Shown here in pieces: positions 16,420-24,346 of a stretch of 64,000 nucleotides of DNA. The DNA lies in assembly GCF_902859745.1 (NCBI RefSeq), contig NZ_CADIJW010000026.1, positions 1-64,000 of the forward strand. The letters run 5' to 3'. The DNA is from Achromobacter dolens (GTDB lineage Bacteria > Pseudomonadota > Gammaproteobacteria > Burkholderiales > Burkholderiaceae_B). The position numbers and the translations under genes were made by a program. Under the pieces are notes generated by a model that worked only from the letters and a program-made list of their open reading frames with translations, made no database searches and was not told the origin of the DNA. The first letter of the stretch is position 1. Each line of letters starts with the position of its first letter.

Positions 16420-17349
16420 CTAAGCGAGCAACTGGATCGTTTGCTCGTACACCCCGCGTTGCCGTTCGCGGGCGGCCGCGTGCAGCGCCTCGACCAGGCG
16501 CTCGCTCGGCTCCTGGCTGGCCGCCTCGTTGCGCGCGATCAACACGAAATCGAACCACTGGCGCGAAGCCAACGGCAGCGCCACCAATTCCGGGTAGGCT
16601 GTCGCGATGTCGGCCGCCGACAGCGCGTTGACCATGCTGACACCGCGCACCGCGCATACGGTGCCCGCCAGCAGCGACATATGGGCCCGCATGCCGGAAC
16701 GCAACTGCATCGACTCGGCGATGTCGCCCTGGGGCATGACGTAGTCGGACCACAAGGGCTGCACGTAGCTATCGGGGCGGATGTCGCCGACCCTCACGAC
16801 ATCGCCACGCGCAAGGCAATGCTCGCGATGCACGATGGCCATGACCTCGGTGCGCAGGAAGGGCCGGAACGCCAGCCGCGCGCTCTGCTGCGACACCGCC
16901 CCCAGCCCGAAATCGGCGCGCATGGTGTCGACGGCACTGATCGCCTGCACCGATGACTCCAGATCGAGCGAGAACGGCCTCGTGCCATTGGCTTTAAGGT
17001 AGCGGCGCACCGCGTCGGGCGCGTAGGAAAGCGCCAGCGCGGGCGAACAGGCAATGCGCAGCCCGCGGCCACCGAACTGCTCGATGCTGTGCAGCGCCTC
17101 GTCGATGCGCACCAATTCATCCAGCACGAACTTGGCCTCGCCGTACAGGTACTGGCCGGCCTCGGTGGGCCGCAGCGTCTTGTGGGAGCGGTCGAACAAC
17201 TGCACGCCGGTCGACTGTTCGAGCCGCGAGATGGCGTGGCTGACCGCCGGCTGCGTGAGGTGCATGGCCTGCGCGGCCTGCCGGGTGGATCCGGTCATGA
17301 CCACGGTGTAGAAGATGCGCAGGTCGTGGATGTTGAAATTGCGTTTCAT
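16420..17349 (-). CDS. LysR-family transcriptional regulator
   Basis: A 309-residue LTTR: an N-terminal helix-turn-helix (DLRIFYTVVMTGSTRQAAQAMHLTQPAVSHAISRLE in pattern, residues 8-43) and a two-lobed effector domain. It converges on the BKACE operon and most likely controls it, in response to an operon metabolite. The start at 17349 fits the family N-terminus (MKRNFNIHDL). Its promoter would lie in 17350-17472, at the 3' end of the phage tail operon. Confidence 0.85.
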   Translation of the reverse strand: MKRNFNIHDLRIFYTVVMTGSTRQAAQAMHLTQPAVSHAISRLEQSTGVQLFDRSHKTLRPTEAGQYLYGEAKFVLDELVRIDEALHSIEQFGGRGLRIACSPALALSYAPDAVRRYLKANGTRPFSLDLESSVQAISAVDTMRADFGLGAVSQQSARLAFRPFLRTEVMAIVHREHCLARGDVVRVGDIRPDSYVQPLWSDYVMPQGDIAESMQLRSGMRAHMSLLAGTVCAVRGVSMVNALSAADIATAYPELVALPLASRQWFDFVLIARNEAASQEPSERLVEALHAAARERQRGVYEQTIQLLA

Positions 17350-17418
17350 GCGGCGTCGCGGCTCCACTGTTGGCGCGGAGGCTCGCTCCGCCCGATGCCT
17401 GATTCTAGGTCGAGAAGA

Positions 17419-17456
17419 CCGCCAAGGGCTGGCGGGCCGGACGGGCAACCGTCCGG
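17419..17456 (-). terminator. Tandem hairpins at the 3' end of the tail operon
   Basis: Two adjacent GC-rich hairpins: CCGCCA/TGGCGG (17419-17435) and CCGGACGG-GCAA-CCGTCCGG (17437-17456). No T-run follows, so they may slow or protect the tail transcript end and need not be a simple terminator. Confidence 0.4.
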
Positions 17457-17472
17457 TATCCGCGAATCGCCG

Positions 17473-18069
17473 TCACACCTGGTCTTCGGAGTAGATGCCC
17501 GCCGAGATGGTGGCGCTGCCCACGAACATCTCGCCATACAGCACCGGCACGGGATTGCCCTGCGCCGTGGTGTTGACCGGGCCGTTGAAGTTGTACGACG
17601 CGCCGTTATTGGGCCCGTCCTTGACGCTCAGGGCGCGCTGCTGCGGCGTGAGCAACTGCACCACGCCGCCCAGCGTCATGGCCAGGCCCATGGTCATCAG
17701 CGAAGTGCTGGCGCCCGCCCACAACGCGACGTTGATGCCGGGGATGAAGGACGCGACGATCATCGCCACGCCCACCACCACCTGCATCAGGCCGCCACGC
17801 TTGGCGCCGGTGGGCATGGGCGCGATGCGGATGTCTTCACGGCCCGCCGGCCGCGCCAGTTCGCTTTCCTCCAGGTTGCGGCGGCCGAGGAAGCAGGCGT
17901 AGCGCACGCCCCGGGATTCGCTGTCGAGCAGGCGGGCCTCGAAGCCGGGCAGCAATACGCACAGTGCGCGTACCGCCTCGGCGGTGCTGGAGACGGCCAG
18001 CCGGTGCAGCCGGCCGAACTCCGCGCCCAGCCGGCCGTAGAGGCGGACGGTTGTGAGGGGTTGAGTCAT
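17473..18069 (-). CDS. Second gpI-like tail assembly protein (paralogue)
   Basis: A 198-residue protein of the lambda gpI family, paralogous to the gene at 22232-22837. Both share VRLYG-LGA-FGR at the start, AEAVRALC-LLPGFE, RGVR-ACF-GRRNL, and a nearly identical last 44 residues (from NGASYNFNGPV to IYSEDQV). The hydrophobic glycine/alanine segment around residues 95-135 differs most. In lambda there is one gpI, needed for the tail tip. Here this extra copy closes the operon after J. Its ATG overlaps the preceding stop (ATGA, 18066-18069). Confidence 0.85.
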   Translation of the reverse strand: MTQPLTTVRLYGRLGAEFGRLHRLAVSSTAEAVRALCVLLPGFEARLLDSESRGVRYACFLGRRNLEESELARPAGREDIRIAPMPTGAKRGGLMQVVVGVAMIVASFIPGINVALWAGASTSLMTMGLAMTLGGVVQLLTPQQRALSVKDGPNNGASYNFNGPVNTTAQGNPVPVLYGEMFVGSATISAGIYSEDQV

Positions 18070-18281
18070 GGCGTGTCCCCCTCTGCGTCGATGACCGGCT
18101 TCGGATAGCGTTGCTTGACGCCCTGGCATTGCGCCACCCATTGCGTCACCTCGGCGGGCAGCGCCTGGCCCGACGCCTGCAGGTGCGCGGCGAACTTCAT
18201 GATGGCGTCGAGCTGGTCGCCGATGGCGGGATAGGTGCGGGCGCGCAGCGGCGCGTAGGGTTCATAGTGGCGGATTTTCAA
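18066..18281 (-). CDS. Small phage tail protein, XkdW-like
   Basis: A 71-residue protein starting at a TTG (18281) with AAGGAG 7 bases upstream. The segment YAPLRARTYPAIGDQLDAIMK and the WVAQCQGVKQRYPKP end are typical of small proteins found after tail-tip or fibre genes in many phages (XkdW-like). The precise role is unknown, perhaps tip or fibre assembly. It overlaps the upstream ORF end by 20 bases and the downstream gpI paralogue by 4. Confidence 0.65.
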   Translation of the reverse strand: MKIRHYEPYAPLRARTYPAIGDQLDAIMKFAAHLQASGQALPAEVTQWVAQCQGVKQRYPKPVIDAEGDTP

Positions 18282-18633
18282 TTTCGAACTCCTTGTCCAT
18301 TTGTGGCCAGGCTCGGACGGTGACGCGGTATCTGCCAGGCTGGTCAAACACCAACTCGACATGCGTTTCATCGCAGGGATATTCACCGTCATTGATAATG
18401 ATCGAGCAGGGGACCGTCAGGCCGGAAAGGGTTCTTCCGTCCAGGGAGGCCCTACTCAATGGGCGCGGCATCACCCTTCCATTCTCGATGTACTGGGTTT
18501 GCGCATCGGCGGCGCCTTCGACACATCCAACGGCGCCATTCGACGCGAGCATGGTTTCCAAGAGGTCGTCCTGTTGCAACGAAAGTACGCTGAAAACGCG
18601 ACCATTAACGTCATAAAGAGAATAAATACTCAT
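18262..18633 (-). CDS. Hypothetical tail-tip-associated protein
   Basis: A 123-residue protein of no recognised family. The C-terminal half (VPCSIIINDGEYPCDETHVELVFDQPGRYRV in outline) looks like a small beta-sandwich. Its ATG overlaps the J stop (ATGA, 18630-18633), so it is translated with J. G+C is lower than in the neighbouring tail genes, as is the 3' end of J, suggesting that the two were acquired together as a receptor-binding tip module. Confidence 0.6.
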   Translation of the reverse strand: MSIYSLYDVNGRVFSVLSLQQDDLLETMLASNGAVGCVEGAADAQTQYIENGRVMPRPLSRASLDGRTLSGLTVPCSIIINDGEYPCDETHVELVFDQPGRYRVTVRAWPQMDKEFEIENPPL

Positions 18634-21600
18634 CGCAACAACCCCATCAGTGCCATGCTCCCGGACGCACGTGCGCGACCGTCGAACGGTCTCGGGAAAG
18701 TGATAGTCATAGAATAGATTCCCGGATTCAGGACCTCACTCAGGTAAACGCCGTTGAAGTTACCGACGCCAAAATTCGTTGTCAGCGTCGGATCTGGGGG
18801 GGCAGATCCGCCCCAGCTTCCGCCATTGAAATCGTAGTTCTGCACCAGCATGAGACGGGCGGGAACGTTCAGGTTGATGGCCACCGACGCAGTATTGATA
18901 TCCGACGTCCTGCCCCACTCCAGGTTGAACGAAACCGAGTTATTGATCACCACCGCGCCGCTGGCAATCCGCAACGTATCGACCTGTGCCACACCGATGT
19001 GTGCGGTCTTTATGTAGGCGGAGTCGAAATTCGCCAGCTTCGCGAACAAGGAGGCGCTTTCGATGCGATCCGCGATCATCAAACCCGTCTTGATCTTCCC
19101 GGCGTCCAGGCTCTGGATCATTGCGTTCGTGATCTTCGCGGTGCCGATCAAAGCCTCGTTGATGAATGTCTGCCCGTTCTCGATCACGAATGGCGTGGTC
19201 GTCGCGCCATTCGCCTGGTTCAACAGCGCCAACCGATCCGCGAGGAAATACACCGCTGTCTGCATGCTCCCGTCGGGCTGGGAATAGGCGCCTGCCGACA
19301 TGCCGGCAGCGTAGATCTTGCCGTCCTTCGCAACCTGGGCTTTGATGCTCCAGGTGGCCTTGAGCTTGCCATCCACGTCCACCAGCGCATTGCGCGTCTC
19401 CTCGACACCCGCGGCCGCGCCGTTGGCGGTCGCCATCACCGTGTCGACGCGCGAGGACAACGCCCCATCGGCATCGGCCCGCTTGGTCTCCTCCGCCGTG
19501 ATCGCTGCGCGGGTCTCGTCCAGGCCGGTGGTCAGGCCATCGATGGTGCCGGTCAGCTCCTGGGCCAGTTCGTCGCGGCTGATCTTGCCGTTCAGGTATT
19601 CCAGGATCTCGCTGGCTTCCCAACTGGACTCGCCCATCACGCCCTGGTCGCCCGGATACCAGGCGCCGATCTCGCCGTTCAGGGCAACGATTCGGCCCCA
19701 GAAGTAGAAGCGCTTGCCGGCCGCCAGCCCCATCAGGGTATGGGCGCTTTGCGGGAAGGCGAAGTCGCCCAGCTTGACGGCGCTGGCGCGGTCGTCGGAC
19801 GCGCTGTACCAGATCTCGGTGCGCTGGGCGGTGAAACGCCCTTCCGGAAAGGCCCAGCTCAGGTCGATGCCGAATACCAGCGGTTTGGCGGCCAGCAGCG
19901 CCAACGCCGGCGGCGGCGCGATGTCGCCTTGCAGCATTGTCTCGGTGGAGTTGACCCACACCGACGAGATGTCCGACACGTTGATCGCCCGCACCCGCAC
20001 CACGTAGGCGCCGGCGCGGATATCCGGCAATTCCAGCGTCAGCGCGCCGGTGCGGCCCGCTTCGACCCAGTCGGAATTGTCGCGCCGCCACTGCACCTGG
20101 TACGCCACGGCCGACGGCGCCGCGTCCCAGCTAATGACGCCGACGTGCCGCGCCAGGCCCTGGTCGATCACCGAGCGCGAGGCCAGGCGGATGTTCACAG
20201 GGGCCGGTTGCACCGACGGCGGCACGACGGTGATCGGCTTGGGATCGAGTCGCGTGCCGAAATCGACGTTGTCGAACTTGCCGGGTTCGTGCTGCACGGC
20301 GGCGATCTCGGCCACCAGGCCTTCCTTGCGCTTGACGCTCAACACGCGGAACGTCTGCGCCGACAGGGCCTCGGACTCCAGCGTCCACACGCACTCGGCC
20401 TGCGGCGCCTGCGAGAACGGCGTGGTGACCGTGATGTGCAGCACCGTGCCGGGCAGGCCGACCAGGTCGGCGGTCAGCTCGGTCGAGTCCACCGTGAAGA
20501 CGGTGTTGTCCACGGTCAGGCCGGTGCCCACCGCGGTCGCCACCACGCGGGTCTCCGACAGGCCGTTGGGCAGGTTGACGGTCAGGCGGTCGCCCGGCCG
20601 CACGCCGAGTTCGGCGTCAACCGTGACCTGCGTCGCCGAGCCTTCGCGGATGCGGCCGCCGATGCGGCGGCCCGCCAGATGCTGGTCGGCCACGCGAATG
20701 ACGCTGCCCGGCCGCACACGGCAGGCGTCCAGGCCCACCGAGAACGTGACCGAGCGCGTCTCCAGGTTGGAGGTCAGCAGCATCCACTTGCCGATCCGGT
20801 GCGCCTGGCCGCGCGAGGTGCAGCCGAACCCGGTCACTTCCACCTGCTGAATGCCGTAACGCGCAATGCCCTCGCGGTTCTCGACATACTCGACCTTCTG
20901 GCGGCCCATCTCGGACATGTCGTTCCAGGACACCAGCGCCACCGTATAGCGCGTGGTCAGCGCCGAGCCGACGTAGTTGAAGCGCCCATCGACCACGTTG
21001 GCCGACGAGAAGGTGTAGACCGGATCGCCCGGCATGTCGGCCGAGGCGAACACGGCGGCGTTGGCCCAATAGGCCATGCCGCGAAAGATCGAGGCGAAGT
21101 CCTGCACTACCCGGTAGGCATCGGCCGCTTGTTGCAGGTAGACGTTGCAGGTAAAGCGCGGCTCCTTGCCGCCGAAGCCGTCATCGACCATCTCGTCGCA
21201 GTAGCGGCCTATCTGGTACAGGCCCCACTTGTCGAGCCAGCCCGCCGGCACGCGCGTGCCCAGGCCGTAGCGGTCGTTGCTGATGAGGTCGTAGAACACC
21301 CACGCCGGATTGTTGGTCCAGGCCAGCTTGAAGGTGCCGTCCCACACGCCGTCATAGCGGCGCAGGTCCGGGTGATAGTTGGACGGCACCCGGATGATGC
21401 GGCCGCGCACGTGATACGCGCGGGTGGGAATGCTCTGGAACTGCGACGCGTCGATCTTGATGCCCACCAGCGCCGACATCGGATAGCGCAGCTTGGCGTC
21501 GACGATCTCGGTGACCGTGTCCACCACGGTGCGGTCCGAGATGGTGTTGCTGTTGGCGTTGGGCGTCACGCGGCGCACGCGCACGGTCCAGCCCTGGCGC

Positions 21601-22235
21601 GCGCGCGGCAGCTCGATGCGATGCGAGCGCGTATAGCGCTGGGTGGTCTTGCCGTCGAACGCGGTCGACAGCACCGTCTGGTAGCCGGCGCCGTCGGTGT
21701 TCAGCTCGATCACGTATTCGACGCGGTAGCCGTTGATGTCGCCGTTCTTGGTATCCGCGCGGCTCAGGCCTTCGACCGCCAGCGTGACGCGCACGGCCGA
21801 GGCCTGCAGGTTGGTGAACAGACGCGTCCACGGCTGGCTCGACTTGAGCTCGGCGTTGATGCCGATGGTGTTTTCCGACGCGGGAAAGCCGGGCAGCGGC
21901 TCCTGCAACTGCGTGCCGGTGCGAAAGTCGATCGACGCGCCGGTGAAGTTCAGCGAGCCGTCCTCGTTGGCCACGGGCGTGCCGTTCAGGTAGACATCGC
22001 GCAGCGCGTTGTCCATGCCGTGCACGGGGCCGTAGATCTCGCCTTCGCCCAGCAGGTCGATGACGCGCGCGTAGGCGGTGCTGTGCAGGCTGTCGGGCGA
22101 TTCCACCGGCGTGCGGCCGCCGCCGCCGCCCTTGCCCTTGTGGCCGACAAGGCCCCGGCCCTCGGCCAGCGGCTTGCCGCCAAAAGAAAAGGCGCCCGCG
22201 GGCGCCCTGTTCCTGATGCGATGTCGTTGTTTCAT
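18630..22235 (-). CDS. Tail tip / host-specificity protein J (lambda gpJ-like)
   Basis: A 1201-residue central tip protein that should contact the target-cell receptor. It begins after a basic N-terminus with a Gly-rich stretch and the conserved SLHSTAYARVIDLLGEGEIYGPVHG; the body holds the gpJ core (DLRRYDGVWDGTFKLAWTNNPAWVFYDL...RYGLG), two fibronectin-III-like domains (about 640-840), a DUF1983-like region with helical linkers (about 880-1080) and a C-terminal beta-rich tip. The ATG at 22235 overlaps the gpI stop. Length is close to lambda gpJ (1132). The last 250 codons have lower G+C than the rest, suggesting exchange of the receptor-binding end. Confidence 0.9.
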   Translation of the reverse strand: MKQRHRIRNRAPAGAFSFGGKPLAEGRGLVGHKGKGGGGGRTPVESPDSLHSTAYARVIDLLGEGEIYGPVHGMDNALRDVYLNGTPVANEDGSLNFTGASIDFRTGTQLQEPLPGFPASENTIGINAELKSSQPWTRLFTNLQASAVRVTLAVEGLSRADTKNGDINGYRVEYVIELNTDGAGYQTVLSTAFDGKTTQRYTRSHRIELPRARQGWTVRVRRVTPNANSNTISDRTVVDTVTEIVDAKLRYPMSALVGIKIDASQFQSIPTRAYHVRGRIIRVPSNYHPDLRRYDGVWDGTFKLAWTNNPAWVFYDLISNDRYGLGTRVPAGWLDKWGLYQIGRYCDEMVDDGFGGKEPRFTCNVYLQQAADAYRVVQDFASIFRGMAYWANAAVFASADMPGDPVYTFSSANVVDGRFNYVGSALTTRYTVALVSWNDMSEMGRQKVEYVENREGIARYGIQQVEVTGFGCTSRGQAHRIGKWMLLTSNLETRSVTFSVGLDACRVRPGSVIRVADQHLAGRRIGGRIREGSATQVTVDAELGVRPGDRLTVNLPNGLSETRVVATAVGTGLTVDNTVFTVDSTELTADLVGLPGTVLHITVTTPFSQAPQAECVWTLESEALSAQTFRVLSVKRKEGLVAEIAAVQHEPGKFDNVDFGTRLDPKPITVVPPSVQPAPVNIRLASRSVIDQGLARHVGVISWDAAPSAVAYQVQWRRDNSDWVEAGRTGALTLELPDIRAGAYVVRVRAINVSDISSVWVNSTETMLQGDIAPPPALALLAAKPLVFGIDLSWAFPEGRFTAQRTEIWYSASDDRASAVKLGDFAFPQSAHTLMGLAAGKRFYFWGRIVALNGEIGAWYPGDQGVMGESSWEASEILEYLNGKISRDELAQELTGTIDGLTTGLDETRAAITAEETKRADADGALSSRVDTVMATANGAAAGVEETRNALVDVDGKLKATWSIKAQVAKDGKIYAAGMSAGAYSQPDGSMQTAVYFLADRLALLNQANGATTTPFVIENGQTFINEALIGTAKITNAMIQSLDAGKIKTGLMIADRIESASLFAKLANFDSAYIKTAHIGVAQVDTLRIASGAVVINNSVSFNLEWGRTSDINTASVAINLNVPARLMLVQNYDFNGGSWGGSAPPDPTLTTNFGVGNFNGVYLSEVLNPGIYSMTITFPRPFDGRARASGSMALMGLLR

Positions 22236-22837
22236 ACCTGGTCTTCCGAATAGATGCCTGCGGAGATCGTGGCGCTGCCGACGAACATTTCCCCGTACAA
22301 CAGCGGCACGGGATTGCCCTGTGCCGTCGTGTTGACGGGTCCGTTGAAGTTGTAGGAGGCGCCGTTCTCCGGCCGATCCCTGGCGCTGAGCAGCCGCTGC
22401 TGCGGCGACAGCAGTTGCGCGACGCCGCCCAGCATCATCGACAGGCCCAGCGTGGCCGTGGCCTGAATCATGCCCCCCGCCGTGAACGCCGCCGTCAGGC
22501 CGCCGCTGTAGAACGCCGCCGCGGCGATCAACGCCGCCCCCAGCACCGTCTGGAACAGGCCGCCGTTCTTGGCGCCCGCCAGCACCGGCGCGATGCGGAT
22601 GGCATCCGCGCCCACTGGATGCCCCAATTCGTCTTCCGACAGATTGCGGCGGCCGGCAAAGCAGGCAAAGCGCACGCCCCGTTGCTCGCTGTTCGCGAGC
22701 GCGCGTTCGAAGCCCGGCAACAGCGCGCACAGCGCCCGCACCGCCTCGGCCGGACTGGCCACGACCAGACGGTGCTCGCGGCCGAAGCGCGCGCCCAGCC
22801 AGCCGTAGAGTCGCACCACTCGTGTCCTGTCGTTCAT
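22232..22837 (-). CDS. Tail assembly protein I (lambda gpI-like)
   Basis: A 201-residue gpI homologue: a ubiquitin-like N-terminal part (VVRLYGWLGARFGREHR) and a glycine/alanine-rich hydrophobic middle (about 95-140), with the SYNFNGPVNTTAQGNPVP end. It is needed for tail-tip assembly in lambda. Its start overlaps the end of K by 4 bp and its stop overlaps J by 4 bp. A second, diverged copy lies at 17473-18069. Confidence 0.88.
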   Translation of the reverse strand: MNDRTRVVRLYGWLGARFGREHRLVVASPAEAVRALCALLPGFERALANSEQRGVRFACFAGRRNLSEDELGHPVGADAIRIAPVLAGAKNGGLFQTVLGAALIAAAAFYSGGLTAAFTAGGMIQATATLGLSMMLGGVAQLLSPQQRLLSARDRPENGASYNFNGPVNTTAQGNPVPLLYGEMFVGSATISAGIYSEDQV

Positions 22838-23613
22838 GTCTTTTCTCCATGGCGCAGCACCACCCGGGTGGCTTCACGCCAGAATCCACCGTACACGACT
22901 CGCTCGGAGTCGCGCCCATACAGGTGATGCAGCATCGCGTCGGGCAGCGGAAACAGGTCCGGCGCTTCGCTCAACGGCTGCGCGCCGAGGAAGACGCCGG
23001 CATGGTTGGCGCGGTCCGAACGCACCTGCATCACCACCACGTCGCCCGGCGCCAGCGCTTCATGCGGCTGCAGCGGGCGAAAGCCCGCCTCGGCGTAGTG
23101 ATCCATGTACAGATCGCCGGCGCGGCCAGGTTCCCACCAGCCATCCTCGCGCGGGAAGTCCGGCAGGGTGATGCCGCGTTCGCGCGCATACCAGTCGCGC
23201 ACCAGCGAATAGCAATCGAGCACGCCGTGGGCGAACTGGCGCCCCAGCAGCGGCGCCTGGAAGCCCTCCGGCGTGAAGCCGCGGATCTCGCCGGCCTTGA
23301 CCTTGCCGTCCAGATCCTTGGCCACGGCAACGATGTACCAGGGCAGGCCGGAGGCCTCGCAGGCCACCCGGTCGGCTTCGCTGGGCAGCGCCGCCGCATC
23401 CGGGTGCGAGTGCACCACGGCCGTGATCCGGCCGCTTTCCTCGGCCGCCGCGTAGTCCTGCGCCGACATGACGAAGTGCTCTTCGCTGGCGGCGGTATTG
23501 CGGCACGGCACATACCATTCGCGTCGGCCCGCCTTGACCACCAGCCCGCAGCATTCCTGCGGATACGTCGCCACGCCATGGGCGCGGATGGCCTGCATCG
23601 TGCGTTTGAGCAT
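22834..23613 (-). CDS. Tail tip protease/peptidoglycan hydrolase K (lambda gpK-like)
   Basis: A 259-residue two-domain protein. The N-terminal JAB/MPN metalloprotease carries Glu20 and the HSHP...SEAD motif (His68, His70, Ser78, Asp81). The C-terminal NlpC/P60 domain carries Cys134 (VLDCYSLVRDWY) and His204 (NHAGVFLG). In lambda-like tails it processes the tip and cuts peptidoglycan. All catalytic residues expected for both domains are present. It is the only cell-wall hydrolase visible in the cluster. Confidence 0.9.
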   Translation of the reverse strand: MLKRTMQAIRAHGVATYPQECCGLVVKAGRREWYVPCRNTAASEEHFVMSAQDYAAAEESGRITAVVHSHPDAAALPSEADRVACEASGLPWYIVAVAKDLDGKVKAGEIRGFTPEGFQAPLLGRQFAHGVLDCYSLVRDWYARERGITLPDFPREDGWWEPGRAGDLYMDHYAEAGFRPLQPHEALAPGDVVVMQVRSDRANHAGVFLGAQPLSEAPDLFPLPDAMLHHLYGRDSERVVYGGFWREATRVVLRHGEKT

Positions 23614-23615
23614 GG

Positions 23616-24344
23616 CTATCCCCTGACCAGGTCGGCGGACGGAAAGCCGCCGAAGTTGATGACTTCGTATTCGCCGAAGCGCTTCTTGCAGTCGGACATC
23701 AGGCCCGAACAGCGGTCCAGCGTCGGATCGCTGACCGGCTTGCCATCCAGGTCGAACATGCGGCTGCCGGTGTAACCGCAGTAGGGACCGCGATAACCGC
23801 CCTTGCGCAGCCACGAGCACACGCCGGCGATGATCGGCCGGTCGGGAAGCTTCTGGCCGTTGAAATCCAGCGCGCTGGACAGCGAGAATTCGACCACCTC
23901 GGCGGTTTCGGCGGTCTTTTGCTGCACCAGCCAGACTTCCTGCGGCAACTCTTCCTGCGGATCGGCGGTGGGATTGCCCTGCGGGAAATTGACCGCATCC
24001 AGATACTTCCCGAGCGTGCGACGCACCACCACGCGCGCGCCCACCAGGTCGTCCAGGTGGACGCAAAGCGCCGAGATCACGCCCACCACCGGCTTACCCT
24101 TGTCGTCCTGCCCAATGTTGCCCACGGACAGCGTCGGCGAGGGCTGCTGGCCCTCTCCCACCAGTTCGAACCCTTCGGCGCGGATGGCCCACGGATCGTA
24201 CTGCTGCCCCTGCCACCAGATGGGTCCCACTTGCGTGTAGCCATGGAAACGCAGGACCTGGCCGCCGATGGCCGTCGCATCCAGCTCGAACAGCTCGACC
24301 AATGCGCCGACTTCCAGCTTTTGAACGTCTGAATAAATACCCAT
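23616..24344 (-). CDS. Minor tail protein L (lambda gpL-like)
   Basis: A 242-residue tail-tip protein of the gpL family. The C-terminal third has the Cys cluster (GVCSWLRKGGYRGPYCGYTG...DRCSGLMSDCKKRFG) that binds an iron-sulfur cluster in lambda gpL. The start is 2 bp from the fibre gene's stop and the stop 2 bp from K. In lambda gene L follows M directly; here an 880-codon fibre gene separates them. Confidence 0.9.
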   Translation of the reverse strand: MGIYSDVQKLEVGALVELFELDATAIGGQVLRFHGYTQVGPIWWQGQQYDPWAIRAEGFELVGEGQQPSPTLSVGNIGQDDKGKPVVGVISALCVHLDDLVGARVVVRRTLGKYLDAVNFPQGNPTADPQEELPQEVWLVQQKTAETAEVVEFSLSSALDFNGQKLPDRPIIAGVCSWLRKGGYRGPYCGYTGSRMFDLDGKPVSDPTLDRCSGLMSDCKKRFGEYEVINFGGFPSADLVRG

Positions 24345-24346
24345 TG

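Noticed and set aside
18999-22253. A 1084-codon plus-strand frame opposite J
   Set aside because: Antisense shadow in GC-rich DNA; the translation has no domain, and the minus strand encodes an evident gpJ.
22236-22919. In-frame extension upstream of J
   Set aside because: Covers gpI in another frame and reads as Arg/Gly-rich noise; the J start at 22235 overlaps the gpI stop as in the other tail genes.
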